Shown here piece after piece: positions 1 to 12,729 of a DNA stretch of 64,000 bases. The notes under the pieces were generated by a model. The model had not been told where the DNA came from. It searched no databases and saw only the letters and a program-made list of their open reading frames with translations. This stretch comes from Paracyclopina nana. Lineage: Eukaryota; Arthropoda; Copepoda; Cyclopoida; Cyclopettidae. The DNA is taken from the NCBI GenBank assembly GCA_019096065.1, contig JAGUCH010000004.1, positions 806,001 through 870,000 of the forward strand, written 5' to 3'. Made by a program: the position numbers and the translations under genes. The stretch's first letter is position 1; each line of letters starts with the position of its first letter.

Positions 1-116
1 GAAAATTGTAAAATTTGGACTGAAAACCAGACTGGTAACGCTGAATTGGTTCGAACGAAAATAAGATAAGTAAACAAAAACAGAAACGTTCCTGAGGAAA
101 GTGAAATTCTTCAGAA

Positions 117-3086
117 ATGTCGAATATTCCGAGTGCAGCAGTGATCAATGCACAGCATGCAGCCAAAAAGCATTTTATGGGCGTGCCAGCACCTTTGGGG
201 TACGTGGCAGGTGTGGGTAGAGGTGCCACTGGCTTCACAACTCGTTCTGACATAGGACCGGCAAGGGAAGCCACTGATGTCTCTGATGAAAGGCATCCCC
301 AGCCTGCTAAAAAGGTAGTAAAAAACAACCGTGAGAAATCTCGCGAAATGTGGCGGAATTTTTATATTATTTTATTTTATTAATGGAAAACTCGTTAAAT
401 GGCAGTCGGTAAATGCTGTTGTTTTTTTCAGGCTAAAAAAGATGACGAGGACGAAGAGGAAGATTTGAACGAGTCCAATTATGACGAATTTGCGGGGTAT
501 GGAGGATCTTTGTTTGGAAAAGATCCGTACGAGAAAGATGACGAGGAGGCTGATGCCATTTACGCTGCAATTGACGATCGCATGGACGAAAAGAGGAAAC
601 AGTACAGAGAGGAGCGTATCAAAAAGGAGGTGGAAAAGTACCGCCAAGAGAGGCCTAAGATTCAGCAGCAATTCTCAGACTTGAAACGCGAATTGCGTAA
701 TGTCTCGGCCGAAGAATGGAGCTCAATTCCAGAGGTGGGAGACGCAAGAAATCGCAAACAAAGGACGGCCGGCCTTCGTGAAAAATACACCCCTATTTCC
801 GACTCACTTTTGGCCAAGAGTCTTGGTGGTGATCAGGTGTCGGCGCTTGATCCAACTTCATCATTGGCTTCAGTCATTCCTGGTACAGCCACTGGACTGT
901 TGACTCCGTCTGGCGATTTGGACTTGCGTAAAATCGGGCAAGCTCGCAACACTTTGATGGACCTGAAGCTCAAGCAGAGTTCCGATTCTGTCTCTGGTCA
1001 GACCGTGGTCGACCCCAAAGGCTACTTGACTGACATGAACTCCATGATTCCTTCCTATGGAGGAGACATCAATGATGTGAAGAAAGCGCGTCTGCTTCTG
1101 AAATCAATTCGTGAAACGAACCCCAATCATCCTCCCGCGTGGATTGCATCTGCCAGATTGGAAGAAATCACTGGTAGAGTCCAATCCGCGAGAAACCTCA
1201 TCACCAAAGGTATGTGACATTTTCTATCGTCACTTTGAAAGGATACATTGTTTTAACTAATAGGAACTGAGGTGTGCCCTCGTTCTGAGGATGTATGGCT
1301 TGAAGCTGCTCGGCTGCAGCCTCCAGAAATCGCCAAGCACGTGGTAGCAAAAGCTGTCACTGAAGTTCCCAATGCGGTCAAATTGTGGATCAAAGCGGCT
1401 GACTTGGAAACCGAAGCCAAGGCCAAAAAACGAGTGTTTCGCAAGGCTCTTGAGCAGATTCCAAACTCGGTGCGTTTGTGGAAGTTGGCAGTGGAGCTGG
1501 AAGATCCAGAAGATGCAAGGATTATGCTTGCTCGTGCAGTCGAGTGTTGTCCCACTTCCACCGAGTTGTGGCTAGCCTTGGCCAGACTGGAGACCTACGA
1601 AAACGCCCGGAAGGTGCTGAACAAAGCTCGCGAACACGTGCCCACTGACAGACTCATTTGGATCACTGCTGCCAAGCTGGAAGAGGCTCAGGGCAACAGT
1701 GTCATGGTGACCAAGATCATTGATCGTGGCATCAGCTCCCTTTCAGCCAACGGAGTCGAAATCAACAAAGAGTTGTGGATGAAGGATGCGATGGACTCTG
1801 AAAAGGCCGGGTCCATCCAGACATGCCAAGCTGTTGTCAAGGCTGTCATTGGTGTGGGCGTCGATGAAGAGGATCGCAAAGACACTTGGTTGGAAGATGC
1901 GGAAACGTGCATCACATCTGGAGCATATGAGTGCGCAAGAGCTATATTTGCCCATGCCCTGTCAGTGTTTCCCAAGAAGAAGTCCATTTGGTTGCGGGCA
2001 GCCTTTTTCGAAAAGGAGCACGGCACTCGAGATTCCCTGGAGAGTCTGTTACAGCAGGCTGTCGCACATTGTCCGCAAGCTGAGGTGTTGTGGCTGATGG
2101 GTGCCAAATCCAAGTGGATGGCTGGTGACGTGCCAGCCGCGCGCCACATTTTGTCCCTAGCCTTCGAGGCCAACCCGAACTCCGAGGACATTTGGTTGGC
2201 TGCCGTGAAACTCGAGTCGGAAAACAATGACAACAACCGAGCCCGAAAACTGCTCACTCGTGCGCGAAACTCTGCTCCAACTGCACGCGTCTACATGAAA
2301 TCAGCCAAATTGGAATGGGCGCTCAAGGAGGAGCAGGAGGCTCTCAAATTGGTCAAGGAGGGCCTGAGTAAATACCCATCAGACGAGAAATTGTGGATGA
2401 TGAAAGGCCAACTGGAGATTGCATTGAAGAGGACTGATGAGGCACGCAAAACTTTTTCTCACGCAGTGAGAAAATGCCCCCAGTGCACCCCTCTGTGGAC
2501 CATGGCTGCAGACCTGGAGTTGCAGCTGAAGAATGAACCCAAGGCCAGGTCAATCATGGAGCAGGCCAGGAAGGACAATGGCACAAATCCGGAATTGTGG
2601 CTGAAAGCCATCCGCATTGAGAACGAGTGTGGCAAAGTGGAGCAAGCTGCTGCGCTTTTGGCAAGAGCCCTTCAAGTGTGCCCCAATTCGGGTGTTTTGT
2701 GGGCTGAGGCCATTTTCATGGAGAAAAGGCCTCAGCGAAAGACCAAAAGTGTGGATGCTATGAAGAAATGTGAGCATGATCCTGCAGTTCTACTGGCTGT
2801 TGCCAAACTATTTTGGGCAGAGCGGAAAACGCAGAAAGCCCGCGAGTGGTTCACACGAACAGTGAAGCTCGAGCCAGATTTTGGCGACGCGTGGGCCAAC
2901 TTTTACAAGTTTGAATTGTTGAATGGGAGTGAGCAGCAGCAGAATGAAGTGAAGACCAGATGTATTGCAGCAGAGCCCAAGCATGGCGAATTTTGGTGCA
3001 AGTTTGCCAAGGATATCAGGTATTGGCAGAAAAAGGTGGATTACTTCCTGGAAAAAGCTGCCAAAGAGTGCCCTGTGCCTATTTAA
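117..3086 (+). CDS. PRPF6: Pre-mRNA-processing factor 6 (Prp6), 3 exons
   Basis: Prp6 is a U5 snRNP/tri-snRNP bridging protein of the nuclear spliceosome. Exons are 117-314, 432-1209 and 1264-3086 (introns of 117 and 54 bp, both GT-AG, phases 0 and 1), giving 932 residues, close to the usual length of about 940. The N-terminus carries the PRP1 motif ([20 protein letters not shown], residues about 27-46), then an acidic stretch and a charged helix. The third exon is a long series of HAT/TPR-like repeats ([17 protein letters not shown] and similar). The start is the first ATG and matches the family N-terminus. The stop codon at 3084-3086 overlaps an AATAAA at 3085-3090, so the 3' UTR is minimal. 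The sulfotransferase gene converges from the other strand with its stop 13 bp away. No breaks were seen. Confidence 0.95.
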
Positions 3087-3099
3087 TAAATGACTATAA

Positions 3100-4666
3100 T
3101 TATGTGTGAATCAGTTTTGGCATTGGAAAGATGGTGGAAGTGTTGTTGCTGACAGTTTCCAAATCTTGGAGTGATTGCACTGGAATGTATCCCCAATTCC
3201 TCATTGGTTCAATGCAGCCATCTTGAATGCTTTTGATGTTGTCCCATGTTAAGTGATTTTTCCATTTGTTCAAAATTGGTATGGGATCTTCATGGTTTTG
3301 TCCGCCATTGTTGATGTAATCTTTGGTGGCTTGTTCCATATTGAGTCCCAAGAATTCCATAATGATTTGAGTCATTTTTCCTCCTTGAGTGAGTAAATCT
3401 TCCATCCTCACAGCCCTATATAACAAGCTTCATTAGAATCTAAAAAATCTTTTCGCCTCAATTCTCCGACATAAATTGCTTGGGATATTTTGCCTGCAGC
3501 TGTTGGGCTGATACAAAATCCTGCTGAATTTGATTGCATAGAATTTTAGAGCTGTTGCAAAAGGGATTGTTACGGCACCAATTTGCTTCAATTCTGGAAC
3601 TCATTGTTGCTCTGGGGTCTCTGACTTCATACACAATTCTAAAGTTTTCATTTGGCAAGTGCGCCAGCAAAAATTCTGCTCCTCGGAGGGAGAGTCTATC
3701 CAACTTCAATACTTCCACTGGTATTTGTTTGCAGATCTGATTGAGATAGCTAGGATTAAGGCATTTTTCAAAATCCTTGCCACAGTAGTCGGGAAAGAAC
3801 AGTTTTTTCGTCTTCTCCTGCAAGGCTAAAGCTATCCTGATTACATTTTTCCAAGATTGAATAGTTTTAACAGATCCTGTTTTTTAAATGTTAGCTGCCT
3901 TGAGTAAATAATCCTGCTTATATAGTAATACTTTTATCTGCACTGAAGTCACAGTTGATCATTTTCAGCAAAACCTCCAGCTGCACCAAGTCTGACTTTT
4001 GCACTGTGGTCATCACCCTCTCAAATCCAAAGTGATGAAGAGGCTCATATATGAGGAATGACGCAGGGTGAGAAGCCAGAAGCATTCCAGTGAAAGTGGA
4101 TCCGCTTCTCCAGTTGGAGACAACTATTGCTTTCAGAGAGCTTTGACCAGCCTTAAGACCGCTTGTATTGTACCTATAAGTCACATTGATGAACAATTCC
4201 AATCATAAAAAACTTTAACTAGCTTGAGGTTTTTGACAATTTCCACTTCCATTTCTAACGCTCTTTTGGCAGCTTTGTCAGCCAAACTTTGTGGGCTAAG
4301 GCTGAAAATATTTCCAGATTTTATGATTGTTACAGCTTGCCTGATTCTCACTTGCCTGTCATGTGAAATCTCCCTTTCTTGAATCTTTCCAAGGCTTTTG
4401 CTTTTTTCCTTATTTACCAGAATGTCATCTTTGGTATCCACTTGACTTTTTTCAACATTATAATGGTCATCATCATTCTGCTTTGGAGGGTAAGTTTGAT
4501 CACTATTCATTGCTTTGGGATTGTTGAAGTCCTTCAAGGATTCCTGGGCAATGACATCCCTGTTCACCAATAAAAACAAAGCAGAAGCAACCACGCCAAT
4601 CATGCATAGAATTCCAGCCACTTTCAGAATCATGCTAGGTCTTGGCAAGTCCAAAGTTTTGTTCAT
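3100..4666 (-). CDS. Carbohydrate sulfotransferase, tandem copy 1 (4 exons)
   Basis: Predicted Golgi type II enzyme moving sulfate from PAPS to a sugar hydroxyl (Gal/GlcNAc/GalNAc 6-O-sulfotransferase, CHST family). Exons on the minus strand are 4666-4224, 4173-3932, 3876-3471 and 3415-3100; they sum to 1,407 nt, or 468 residues in frame. Residues about 13-34 form a signal anchor after a short cytosolic tail. The 5'-phosphosulfate loop SNWRSGSTFTG lies near residue 167, followed by the family motif YEPLH. The 3'-phosphate motif VYEVRDPRATMSSR lies at about 310-323, and the VR(M/Y)EDL motif opens exon 4. Introns are 50-56 bp. Intron 1 fits the frame only with a GC-AG boundary; introns 2 and 3 use GT-AG. 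The acceptor specificity (which sugar) cannot be read from the sequence. Confidence 0.85.
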
Positions 4667-4844
4667 TTCATTCAGGAGCAAATGTGAACAAATAATGAAA
4701 TGATCACCTGCATGTGGCTAACGGTAGGTTTGCCAGAGATTGAAATATGGTCACATGTGTTTTGCAATAAATATACTCTGAAATATAATATAAAGATCGC
4801 GGCCGGCTCAACAATAGTGATGAAATAATCAACTCTATTCTACC

Positions 4845-5616
4845 CGGGACATACTAAATACCGCACACAAACGCAACGCAACGCACACTACTAAATATCT
4901 CACAATACTAAATACCGCACACTACTAAATACCGCACTCTACTTTTTATATCATGTTATATTTAATATCAATGAATTAATGAAACTGGCTTGAGAAAAAC
5001 ACAAATTATTTTTTTAGTAACTAGAAACACGAGTAAGCATGAATACATATATTAATGTGTGAATCCGGATAGCTCAACCAGAATCTGGGTCTTTAGCCCT
5101 TTTTTTGTTTTTATTAGTGTGTGCGGTATTGAGTATGTTTGCCTACTAAATACCGCACACTATGTATATAGTATTGAATTAATGAAAGGGTGAAATTTGG
5201 CTGATAGAGGGTCCATTTTTTATCCAAAATTGGCTTACTTGCGAAGCACCAGAAAATCATTGTTTAGCACTTACAAGTAGGTACTAAATAAATTACTTAC
5301 AAGCCATTTAGATGGTGGTTCAAAAAGCCATTTTCATGAGCATGAGAAATTCTGCCTAGTCACCAAATTCTCATTTTGCCACCAAAAAAACTGCTATAGC
5401 CCGGTTGCATCAATGAAAATTAGTTTACACTAAAAAGACCTATATGTTGTCTCTCAATCAATGGCAGCGAACTACATACATGCAGCCCTTTAGTTTATAC
5501 GCCAAAACTAATGATTTTAGTAGTGTGCGGTATTTAGTATTGTGTGATATTTAGTAGTGTGCGGTATTTAGTAGTGTGCGTTGCGGTGCGTTTGTGTGCG
5601 GTATTTAGTAAATACG
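4845..5616. mobile_element. MITE-like DNA transposon, unit 1
   Basis: 772-bp element with long inverted ends of about 95 bp built from short subrepeats of the type ACTAAATACCGCACAC; another inverted pair lies inside, near 5115-5160. It is flanked by the direct repeat ATTCTACC at 4837-4844 and 5617-5624. An 8-bp duplication fits a hAT-type transposase acting in trans. It has no coding potential. Confidence 0.8.
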
Positions 5617-5624
5617 ATTCTACC

Positions 5625-6031
5625 TGAATTTTTTCTAAATCATCTGATCTTAACTTTGGTTAACAAAAGCCTTTTTTGGCTTTGTTTGGTCGGTGGTCAG
5701 TCAGAAAAGTGGTTGTTAAATTGTTTTTTGATAATGACCAGAGCTGGGGTATGAAAATTCTGATTTCAAGCAAGTTTTTGTAAAAAAAATGACTCGTTTT
5801 GTACGCCCTATTTATTGTATCAAAAACTTGGTAGAAGAAAAAAGTGACATTTCATGCATAAATTGGATGAGTTTCGGCAATTTTAAGATATACACGGTCA
5901 GATGATATCATTATTGGATGAGAGTAAGCACTATTACTAAGAGTACATCCAGCGCAAACAGGATTAACTTTAGAGGGTTAATTACCTAACCAGAAAATTT
6001 CCCAAGTTTTCTGGTGGTTATAGTTATGTGT
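5625..6031. other. Non-coding spacer, unit 1
   Basis: AT-rich sequence between the MITE and the LTR-like fragment, repeated at about 10487-10894. The first 50 bp match 28320-28375, the right flank of element 1, so this is ancestral host sequence. No gene seen. Confidence 0.6.
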
Positions 6032-6870
6032 TGATGGGCAATGAGCACATCACATCCTTGGAAAGTAACATGACTGGAATAGGACTGGACTGGACTGGAC
6101 CTTCCCTGTGGAGCCCATGGAGCCACCCGGAGGCCAGGAGGCCATGTCTATTCAACGCAACATCACCACCTCAAAATCACCCAAACCTCTCTCCTTCCAT
6201 CATCATTTCATCACCTCTAAACTCGCCAACCACTGCTGCTGCTGTTAATGCCTACCAATGTGAGCCGTGCATGGGCACTCTACCTGACCTTGGTTGGAGG
6301 AGAAGTGGCTAGTCAATGCATAGAGGATTTTCTAGCTGCCAACTAGAGAAGCTGCATGCTGCTGCAAGATGATGGAGAGAAGCAGATGGAAGCTGATGGA
6401 ACACGCTGCCTGGGCATCGACTGGAAAAGGGAGAGAAGAATTGAGGAGTTACCTGGGAGACTTCAGAGAAGCAAGATGTAGGCCTTAGAGCTCAAGGCCT
6501 ACTGAGTGAGCTCTGCCTTGCTACTGTCTGACCAGAGTTTCCCCACTGTGTGCTGAGACATGAAGAAGATGGCCACAAGAATATTTACTTCTGTATTTAG
6601 TTCATTGTGCTAGTAGCCATTAATTTGTGTGATGTTGCAAAGCTGTGAGAATAGACTGACACCTGACCATAATTCGTATATTGGATCTCCTGGGCAGTTA
6701 TGCATTCGAGTCTGAGGCTGTTGAGGTTGTTGAGGACTTGGATAGGGGACCTAATCACAGGTCTACAGCACTGTAGCTTTACCAAGAGATGTCCTCGCCG
6801 GAGTTGGAGCTCTAGGGTTGCGAATTATCCAAGCAGTGCTGCAAAGCCTGCCAAGGACGCCTAGCTAGTT
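6032..6870 (+). mobile_element. Diverged solo LTR of the giant-element family, unit 1
   Basis: It begins TGATGGGCAATGAGCACATC, matching the reverse complement of the outer giant element's LTR start at 55553 (TGATGGGCAATAAGTACATC). Further blocks match the outer LTR remnant at 30052-30310 in inverted orientation and 30640-30688. No internal region is attached, so it looks like an old solo LTR. The right end is approximate and no target duplication was identified. Confidence 0.65.
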
Positions 6871-7128
6871 TTTATTGCCGCTCATGCTTGTGCACTTCTT
6901 TGCTGTAATAGCGCATGTGCGGCCTCATATCCGAGGGTTTTTTATTATACCATATGTTGCACGTTATATGTATTTAAAAAATGATATTTGGTTTAAATAT
7001 GGAAAAACATGCAAATTTGCAACAACATGTTCAAATTGCACACAGTCGGTATCTTGCTTGAAAAACTTGCCAGCTGTCATGTGGCCTTTTTTCTGCGATG
7101 ACATTCTATCCTTTTTATTTTTTCCATT

Positions 7129-7384
7129 TTATCCTTCTATCATTAAAATGAAGAGATCTCTGATGCCATACTCTTCTTTTCTGGCCTCCCAGTGAGGAGT
7201 GAGTTGTGGTGGCTTGTTGATGTCGGTGGATGGCTTGAAGCAGAGATCAGCCAGCACCTTTGCAAATGGCATGAGTTTGTGAACCTTGCTCAAAATTGGG
7301 TGCTCCTTTGAAGAGTAGCCAGAGGTTGCTATCACATCGCCATCCGGCCTCAAGTAGACTGACCAGAACCCAAACGAGCCAAAC
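7129..7384 (-). pseudogene. Exon-like coding fragment, unit 1
   Basis: Open minus-strand stretch from a possible acceptor (TTTTAAG, at 7385) to a stop at 7129-7131, about 85 residues, including WSVYLRPDGDVIAT and HPILSKVHKLMPFAK. The composition looks like a real terminal exon, but no upstream exon was found and the family is not recognised. It is either a scrap of a host gene or the last exon of a gene lost in the rearrangement. Confidence 0.35.
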
Positions 7385-7867
7385 CTTAAAATAGATTTAT
7401 AGCTAACTATAAAGTCTGATCTGGAATGACTTAGCTTAACCGGTTCGAGAGAAGAAGAGTGCTATGACATGAAGAAAATAGCCACAAGAATAATTACTGC
7501 CTTCTAGTACTTGTGTGTATATTGTGAGCCTATTAATTGTGTGCCAATTTTATACTGATTGTGTGCAGTTGAGGGCCAAAAATAGAGTTAGCTTTTAAAA
7601 ATATATAAGGAATCATGATACAGTGTTGCTTATTTAGCAAAAAATGAAGATTATGTGACACATTTTCCAAAAATGTATACTTAATAATTTTCTGACTTTT
7701 AATTGCTGAGTAAATAACAAAAATTGGGCCATAACAGCTAAGGTTGATTCAGCCAATTTCCACTCAATTTTTGCAGATAACTCAGCATTGCAATATCTAA
7801 AAAAATAATTGTTTACAGATTTTTAAAGTTCCAGCGCGTATGGTAGATTTAAAGATAAATTGTTGCA
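7385..7867. other. Non-coding spacer
   Basis: AT-rich sequence repeated at about 12247-12729. No gene or clear element seen. Confidence 0.5.
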
Positions 7868-7950
7868 GGATATTATATTAGGTATTGACAGAAAAAGGTG
7901 GATTACTTCCTAGAAAAAGCTGCCAAGGAGTGCCCTGTGCCTATTTAATA
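7868..7950 (+). pseudogene. PRPF6 3'-end fragment, unit 2 boundary
   Basis: Copy of about the last 70 bp of the PRPF6 coding region plus its stop and AATAAA, with a few changes. It was created by the tandem duplication and has no upstream coding sequence, so it cannot encode PRPF6. It supplies the 3' flank of sulfotransferase copy 2. Confidence 0.85.
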
Positions 7951-7961
7951 AATGACTATAA

Positions 7962-9528
7962 TTATGTGTGAATCAGTTTTGGCATTGGAAAGATGGTGAA
8001 AGTGTTGTTGCTGACAGTTTCCAAATCTTGGAGTGATTGCACTGGAATGTATCCCCAATTCCTCATTGGTTCAATGCAGCCATCTTGAATGCTTTTGATG
8101 TTGTCCCATGTTAAGTGATTTTTCCATTTGTTCAAAATTGGTATGGGATCTTCATGGTTTTGTCCGCCATTGTTGATGTAATCTTTGGTGGCTTGTTCCA
8201 TATTGAGTCCCAAGAATTCCATAATGATTTGAGTCATTTTTCCTCCTTGAGTGAGTAAATCTTCCATCCTCACAGCCCTATATAACAAGCTTCATTAGAA
8301 TCTAAAAAATCTTTTCGCCTCAATTCTCCGACATAAATTGCTTGGGATATTTTGCCTGCAGCTGTTGGGCTGATACAAAATCCTGCTGAATTTGATTGCA
8401 TAGAATTTTAGAGCTGTTGCAAAAGGGATTGTTACGGCACCAATTTGCTTCAATTCTGGAACTCATTGTTGCTCTGGGGTCTCTGACTTCATACACAATT
8501 CTAAAGTTTTCATTTGGCAAGTGCGCCAGCAAAAATTCTGCTCCTCGGAGGGAGAGTCTATCCAACTTCAATACTTCCACTGGTATTTGTTTGCAGATCT
8601 GATTGAGATAGCTAGGATTAAGGCATTTTTCAAAATCCTTGCCACAGTAGTCGGGAAAGAACAGTTTTTTCGTCTTCTCCTGCAAGGCTAAAGCTATCCT
8701 GATTACATTTTTCCAAGATTGAATAGTTTTAACAGATCCTGTTTTTTAAATGTTAGCTGCCTTGAGTAAATAATCCTGCTTATATAGAAATACTTTTATC
8801 TGCACTGAAGTCACAGTTGATCATTTTCAGCAAAACCTCCAGCTGCACCAAGTCTGACTTTTGCACTGTGGTCATCACCCTCTCAAATCCAAAGTGATGA
8901 AGAGGCTCATATATGAGGAATGACGCAGGGTGAGAAGCCAGAAGCATTCCAGTGAAAGTGGATCCGCTTCTCCAGTTGGAGACAACTATTGCTTTCAGAG
9001 AGCTTTGACCAGCCTTAAGACCGCTTGTATTGTACCTATAAGTCACATTGATGAACAATTCCAATCATAAAAAACTTTAACTAGCTTGAGGTTTTTGACA
9101 ATTTCCACTTCCATTTCTAACGCTCTTTTGGCAGCTTTGTCAGCCAAACTTTGTGGGCTAAGGCTGAAAATATTTCCAGATTTTATGATTGTTACAGCTT
9201 GCCTGATTCTCACTTGCCTGTCATGTGAAATCTCCCTTTCTTGAATCTTTCCAAGGCTTTTGCTTTTTTCCTTATTTACCAGAATGTCATCTTTGGTATC
9301 CACTTGACTTTTTTCAACATTATAATGGTCATCATCATTCTGCTTTGGAGGGTAAGTTTGATCACTATTCATTGCTTTGGGATTGTTGAAGTCCTTCAAG
9401 GATTCCTGGGCAATGACATCCCTGTTCACCAATAAAAACAAAGCAGAAGCAACCACGCCAATCATGCATAGAATTCCAGCCACTTTCAGAATCATGCTAG
9501 GTCTTGGCAAGTCCAAAGTTTTGTTCAT
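7962..9528 (-). CDS. Carbohydrate sulfotransferase, tandem copy 2 (4 exons)
   Basis: Same structure as copy 1, shifted by exactly 4,862 bp: exons 9528-9082, with the coding end of exon 1 at 9086 under the GC-AG model, then 9035-8794, 8738-8333 and 8277-7962. It differs from copy 1 by a handful of bases; the tail reads NNTFTIF where copy 1 has NNTSTIF, and an S replaces a T at the exon 2 end. All PAPS-binding motifs are intact. Its 3' end lies in a duplicated scrap of the PRPF6 tail rather than against a real PRPF6 gene. Confidence 0.85.
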
Positions 9529-9706
9529 TTCATTCAGGAGCAAATGTGAACAAATAATGAAATGATCACCTGCATGTGGCTAACGGTAGGTTTGCCAGAG
9601 ATTGAAATATGGTCACATGTGTTTTGCAATAAATATACTCTGAAATATAATATAAAGATCGCGGCCGGCTCAACAATAGTGATGAAATAATCAACTCTAT
9701 TCTACC

Positions 9707-10478
9707 CGGGACATACTAAATACCGCACACAAACGCAACGCAACGCACACTACTAAATATCTCACAATACTAAATACCGCACACTACTAAATACCGCACT
9801 CTACTTTTTATATCATGTTATATTTAATATCAATGAATTAATGAAACTGGCTTGAGAAAAACACAAATTATTTTTTTAGTAACTAGAAACACGAGTAAGC
9901 ATGAATACATATATTAATGTGTGAATCCGGATAGCTCAACCAGAATCTGGGTCTTTAGCCCTTTTTTTGTTTTTATTAGTGTGTGCGGTATTGAGTATGT
10001 TTGCCTACTAAATACCGCACACTATGTATATAGTATTGAATTAATGAAAGGGTGAAATTTGGCTGATAGAGGGTCCATTTTTTATCCAAAATTGGCTTAC
10101 TTGCGAAGCACCAGAAAATCATTGTTTAGCACTTACAAGTAGGTACTAAATAAATTACTTACAAGCCATTTAGATGGTGGTTCAAAAAGCCATTTTCATG
10201 AGCATGAGAAATTCTGCCTAGTCACCAAATTCTCATTTTGCCACCAAAAAAACTGCTATAGCCCGGTTGCATCAATGAAAATTAGTTTACACTAAAAAGA
10301 CCTATATGTTGTCTCTCAATCAATGGCAGCGAACTACATACATGCAGCCCTTTAGTTTATACGCCAAAACTAATGATTTTAGTAGTGTGCGGTATTTAGT
10401 ATTGTGTGATATTTAGTAGTGTGCGGTATTTAGTAGTGTGCGTTGCGATGCGTTTGTGTGCGGTATTTAGTAAATACG
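9707..10478. mobile_element. MITE-like DNA transposon, unit 2
   Basis: Copy of the element at 4845-5616, carried along by the tandem duplication. It has the same 8-bp flanking ATTCTACC and one substitution in the right arm (gcgatgcg for gcggtgcg). It is not an independent insertion. Confidence 0.8.
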
Positions 10479-10894
10479 ATTCTACCTGAATTTTTTCTAA
10501 ATCATCTGATCTTAACTTTGGTTAACAAAAGCCTTTTTTGGCTTTGTTTGGTCGGTGGTCAGTCAGAAAAGTGGTTGTTAAATTGTTTTTTGATAATGAC
10601 CAGAGCTGGGGTATGAAAATTCTGATTTCAAGCAAGTTTTTGTAAAAAAAAATGACTCGTTTTGTACGCCCTATTTATTGTATCAAAAACTTGGTAGAAG
10701 AAAAAAGTGACATTTCATGCATAAATTGGATGAGTTTCGGCAATTTTAAGATATACACGGTCAGATGATATCATTATTGGATGAGAGTAAGCACTATTAC
10801 TAAGAGTACATCCAGCGCAAACAGGATTAACTTTAGAGGGTTAATTACCTAACCAGAAAATTTCCCAAGTTTTCTGGTGGTTATAGTTATGTGT

Positions 10895-11733
10895 TGATGG
10901 GCAATGAGCACATCACATCCTTGGAAAGTAACATGACTGGAATAGGACTGGACTGGACTGGACCTTCCCTGTGGAGCCCATGGAGCCACCCGGAGGCCAG
11001 GAGGCCATGTCTATTCAACGCAACATCACCACCTCAAAATCACCCAAACCTCTCTCCTTCCATCATCATTTCATCACCTCTAAACTCGCCAACCACTGCT
11101 GCTGCTGTTAATGCCTACCAATGTGAGCCATGCATGGGCACTCTACCTGACCTTGGTTGGAGGAGAAGTGGCTAGTCAATGCATAGAGGATTTTCTAGCT
11201 GCCAACTAGAGAAGCTGCATGCTGCTGCAAGATGATGGAGAGAAGCAGATGGAAGCTGATGGAACACGCTGCCTGGGCATCGACTGGAAAAGGGAGAGAA
11301 GAATTGAGGAGTTACCTGGGAGACTTCAGAGAAGCAAGATGTAGGCCTTAGAGCTCAAGGCCTACTGAGTGAGCTCTGCCTTGCTACTGTCTGACCAGAG
11401 TTTCCCCACTGTGTGCTGAGACATGAAGAAGATGGCCACAAGAATATTTACTTCTGTATTTAGTTCATTGTGCTAGTAGCCATTAATTTGTGTGATGTTG
11501 CAAAGCTGTGAGAATAGACTGACACCTGACCATAATTCGTATATTGGATCTCCTGGGCAGTTATGCATTCGAGTCTGAGGCTGTTGAGGTTGTTGAGGAC
11601 TTGGATAGGGGACCTAATCACAGGTCTACAGCACTGTAGCTTTACCAAGAGATGTCCTCGCCGGAGTTGGAGCTCTAGGGTTGCGAATTATCCAAGCAGT
11701 GCTGCAAAGCCTGCCAAGGACGCCTAGCTAGTT
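10895..11733 (+). mobile_element. Diverged solo LTR of the giant-element family, unit 2
   Basis: Tandem-duplicated copy of 6032-6870, nearly identical to it (for example one G-to-A change near 11130). Confidence 0.65.
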
Positions 11734-11990
11734 TTTATTGCCGCTCATGCTTGTGCACTTCTTTGCTGTAATAGCGCATGTGCGGCCTCATATCCGAGGG
11801 TTTTTTATTATACCATATGTTGCACGTTATATGTATTTAAAAATGATATTTGGTTTAAATATGGAAAAACATGCAAATTTGCAACAACATGTTCAAATTG
11901 CACACAGTCGGTATCTTGCTTGAAAAACTTGCCAGCTGTCATGTGGCCTTTTTTCTGCGATGACATTCTATCCTTTTTATTTTTTCCATT

Positions 11991-12246
11991 TTATCCTTCT
12001 ATCATTAAAATGAAGAGATCTCTGATGCCATACTCTTCTTTTCTGGCCTCCCAGTGAGGAGTGAGTTGTGGTGGCTTGTTGATGTCGGTGGATGGCTTGA
12101 AGCAGAGATCAGCCAGCACCTTTGCAAATGGCATGAGTTTGTGAACCTTGCTCAAAATTGGGTGCTCCTTTGAAGAGTAGCCAGAGGTTGCTATCACATC
12201 GCCATCCGGCCTCAAGTAGACTGACCAGAACCCAAACGAGCCAAAC
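11991..12246 (-). pseudogene. Exon-like coding fragment, unit 2
   Basis: Tandem copy of the fragment at 7129-7384, with an identical predicted peptide and no companion exons. Confidence 0.35.
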
Positions 12247-12729
12247 CTTAAAATAGATTTATAGCTAACTATAAAGTCTGATCTGGAATGACTTAGCTTA
12301 ACCGGTTCGAGAGAAGAAGAGTGCTATGACATGAAGAAAATAGCCACAAGAATAATTACTGCCTTCTAGTACTTGTGTGTATATTGTGAGCCTATTAATT
12401 GTGTGCCAATTTTATACTGATTGTGTGCAGTTGAGGGCCAAAAATAGAGTTAGCTTTTAAAAATATATAAGGAATCATGATACAGTGTTGCTTATTTAGC
12501 AAAAAATGAAGATTATGTGACACATTTTCCAAAAATGTATACTTAATAATTTTCTGACTTTTAATTGCTGAGTAAATAACAAAAATTGGGCCATAACAGC
12601 TAAGGTTGATTCAGCCAATTTCCACTCAATTTTTGCAGATAACTCAGCATTGCAATATCTAAAAAAATAATTGTTTACAGATTTTTAAAGTTCCAGCGCG
12701 TATGGTAGATTTAAAGATAAATTGTTGCA

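Noticed and set aside
6028-6312. 94-codon plus-strand frames at 6028 and 10891 as genes
   Set aside because: They lie within the LTR-like fragment, are low complexity and are not conserved as protein in the related LTRs.
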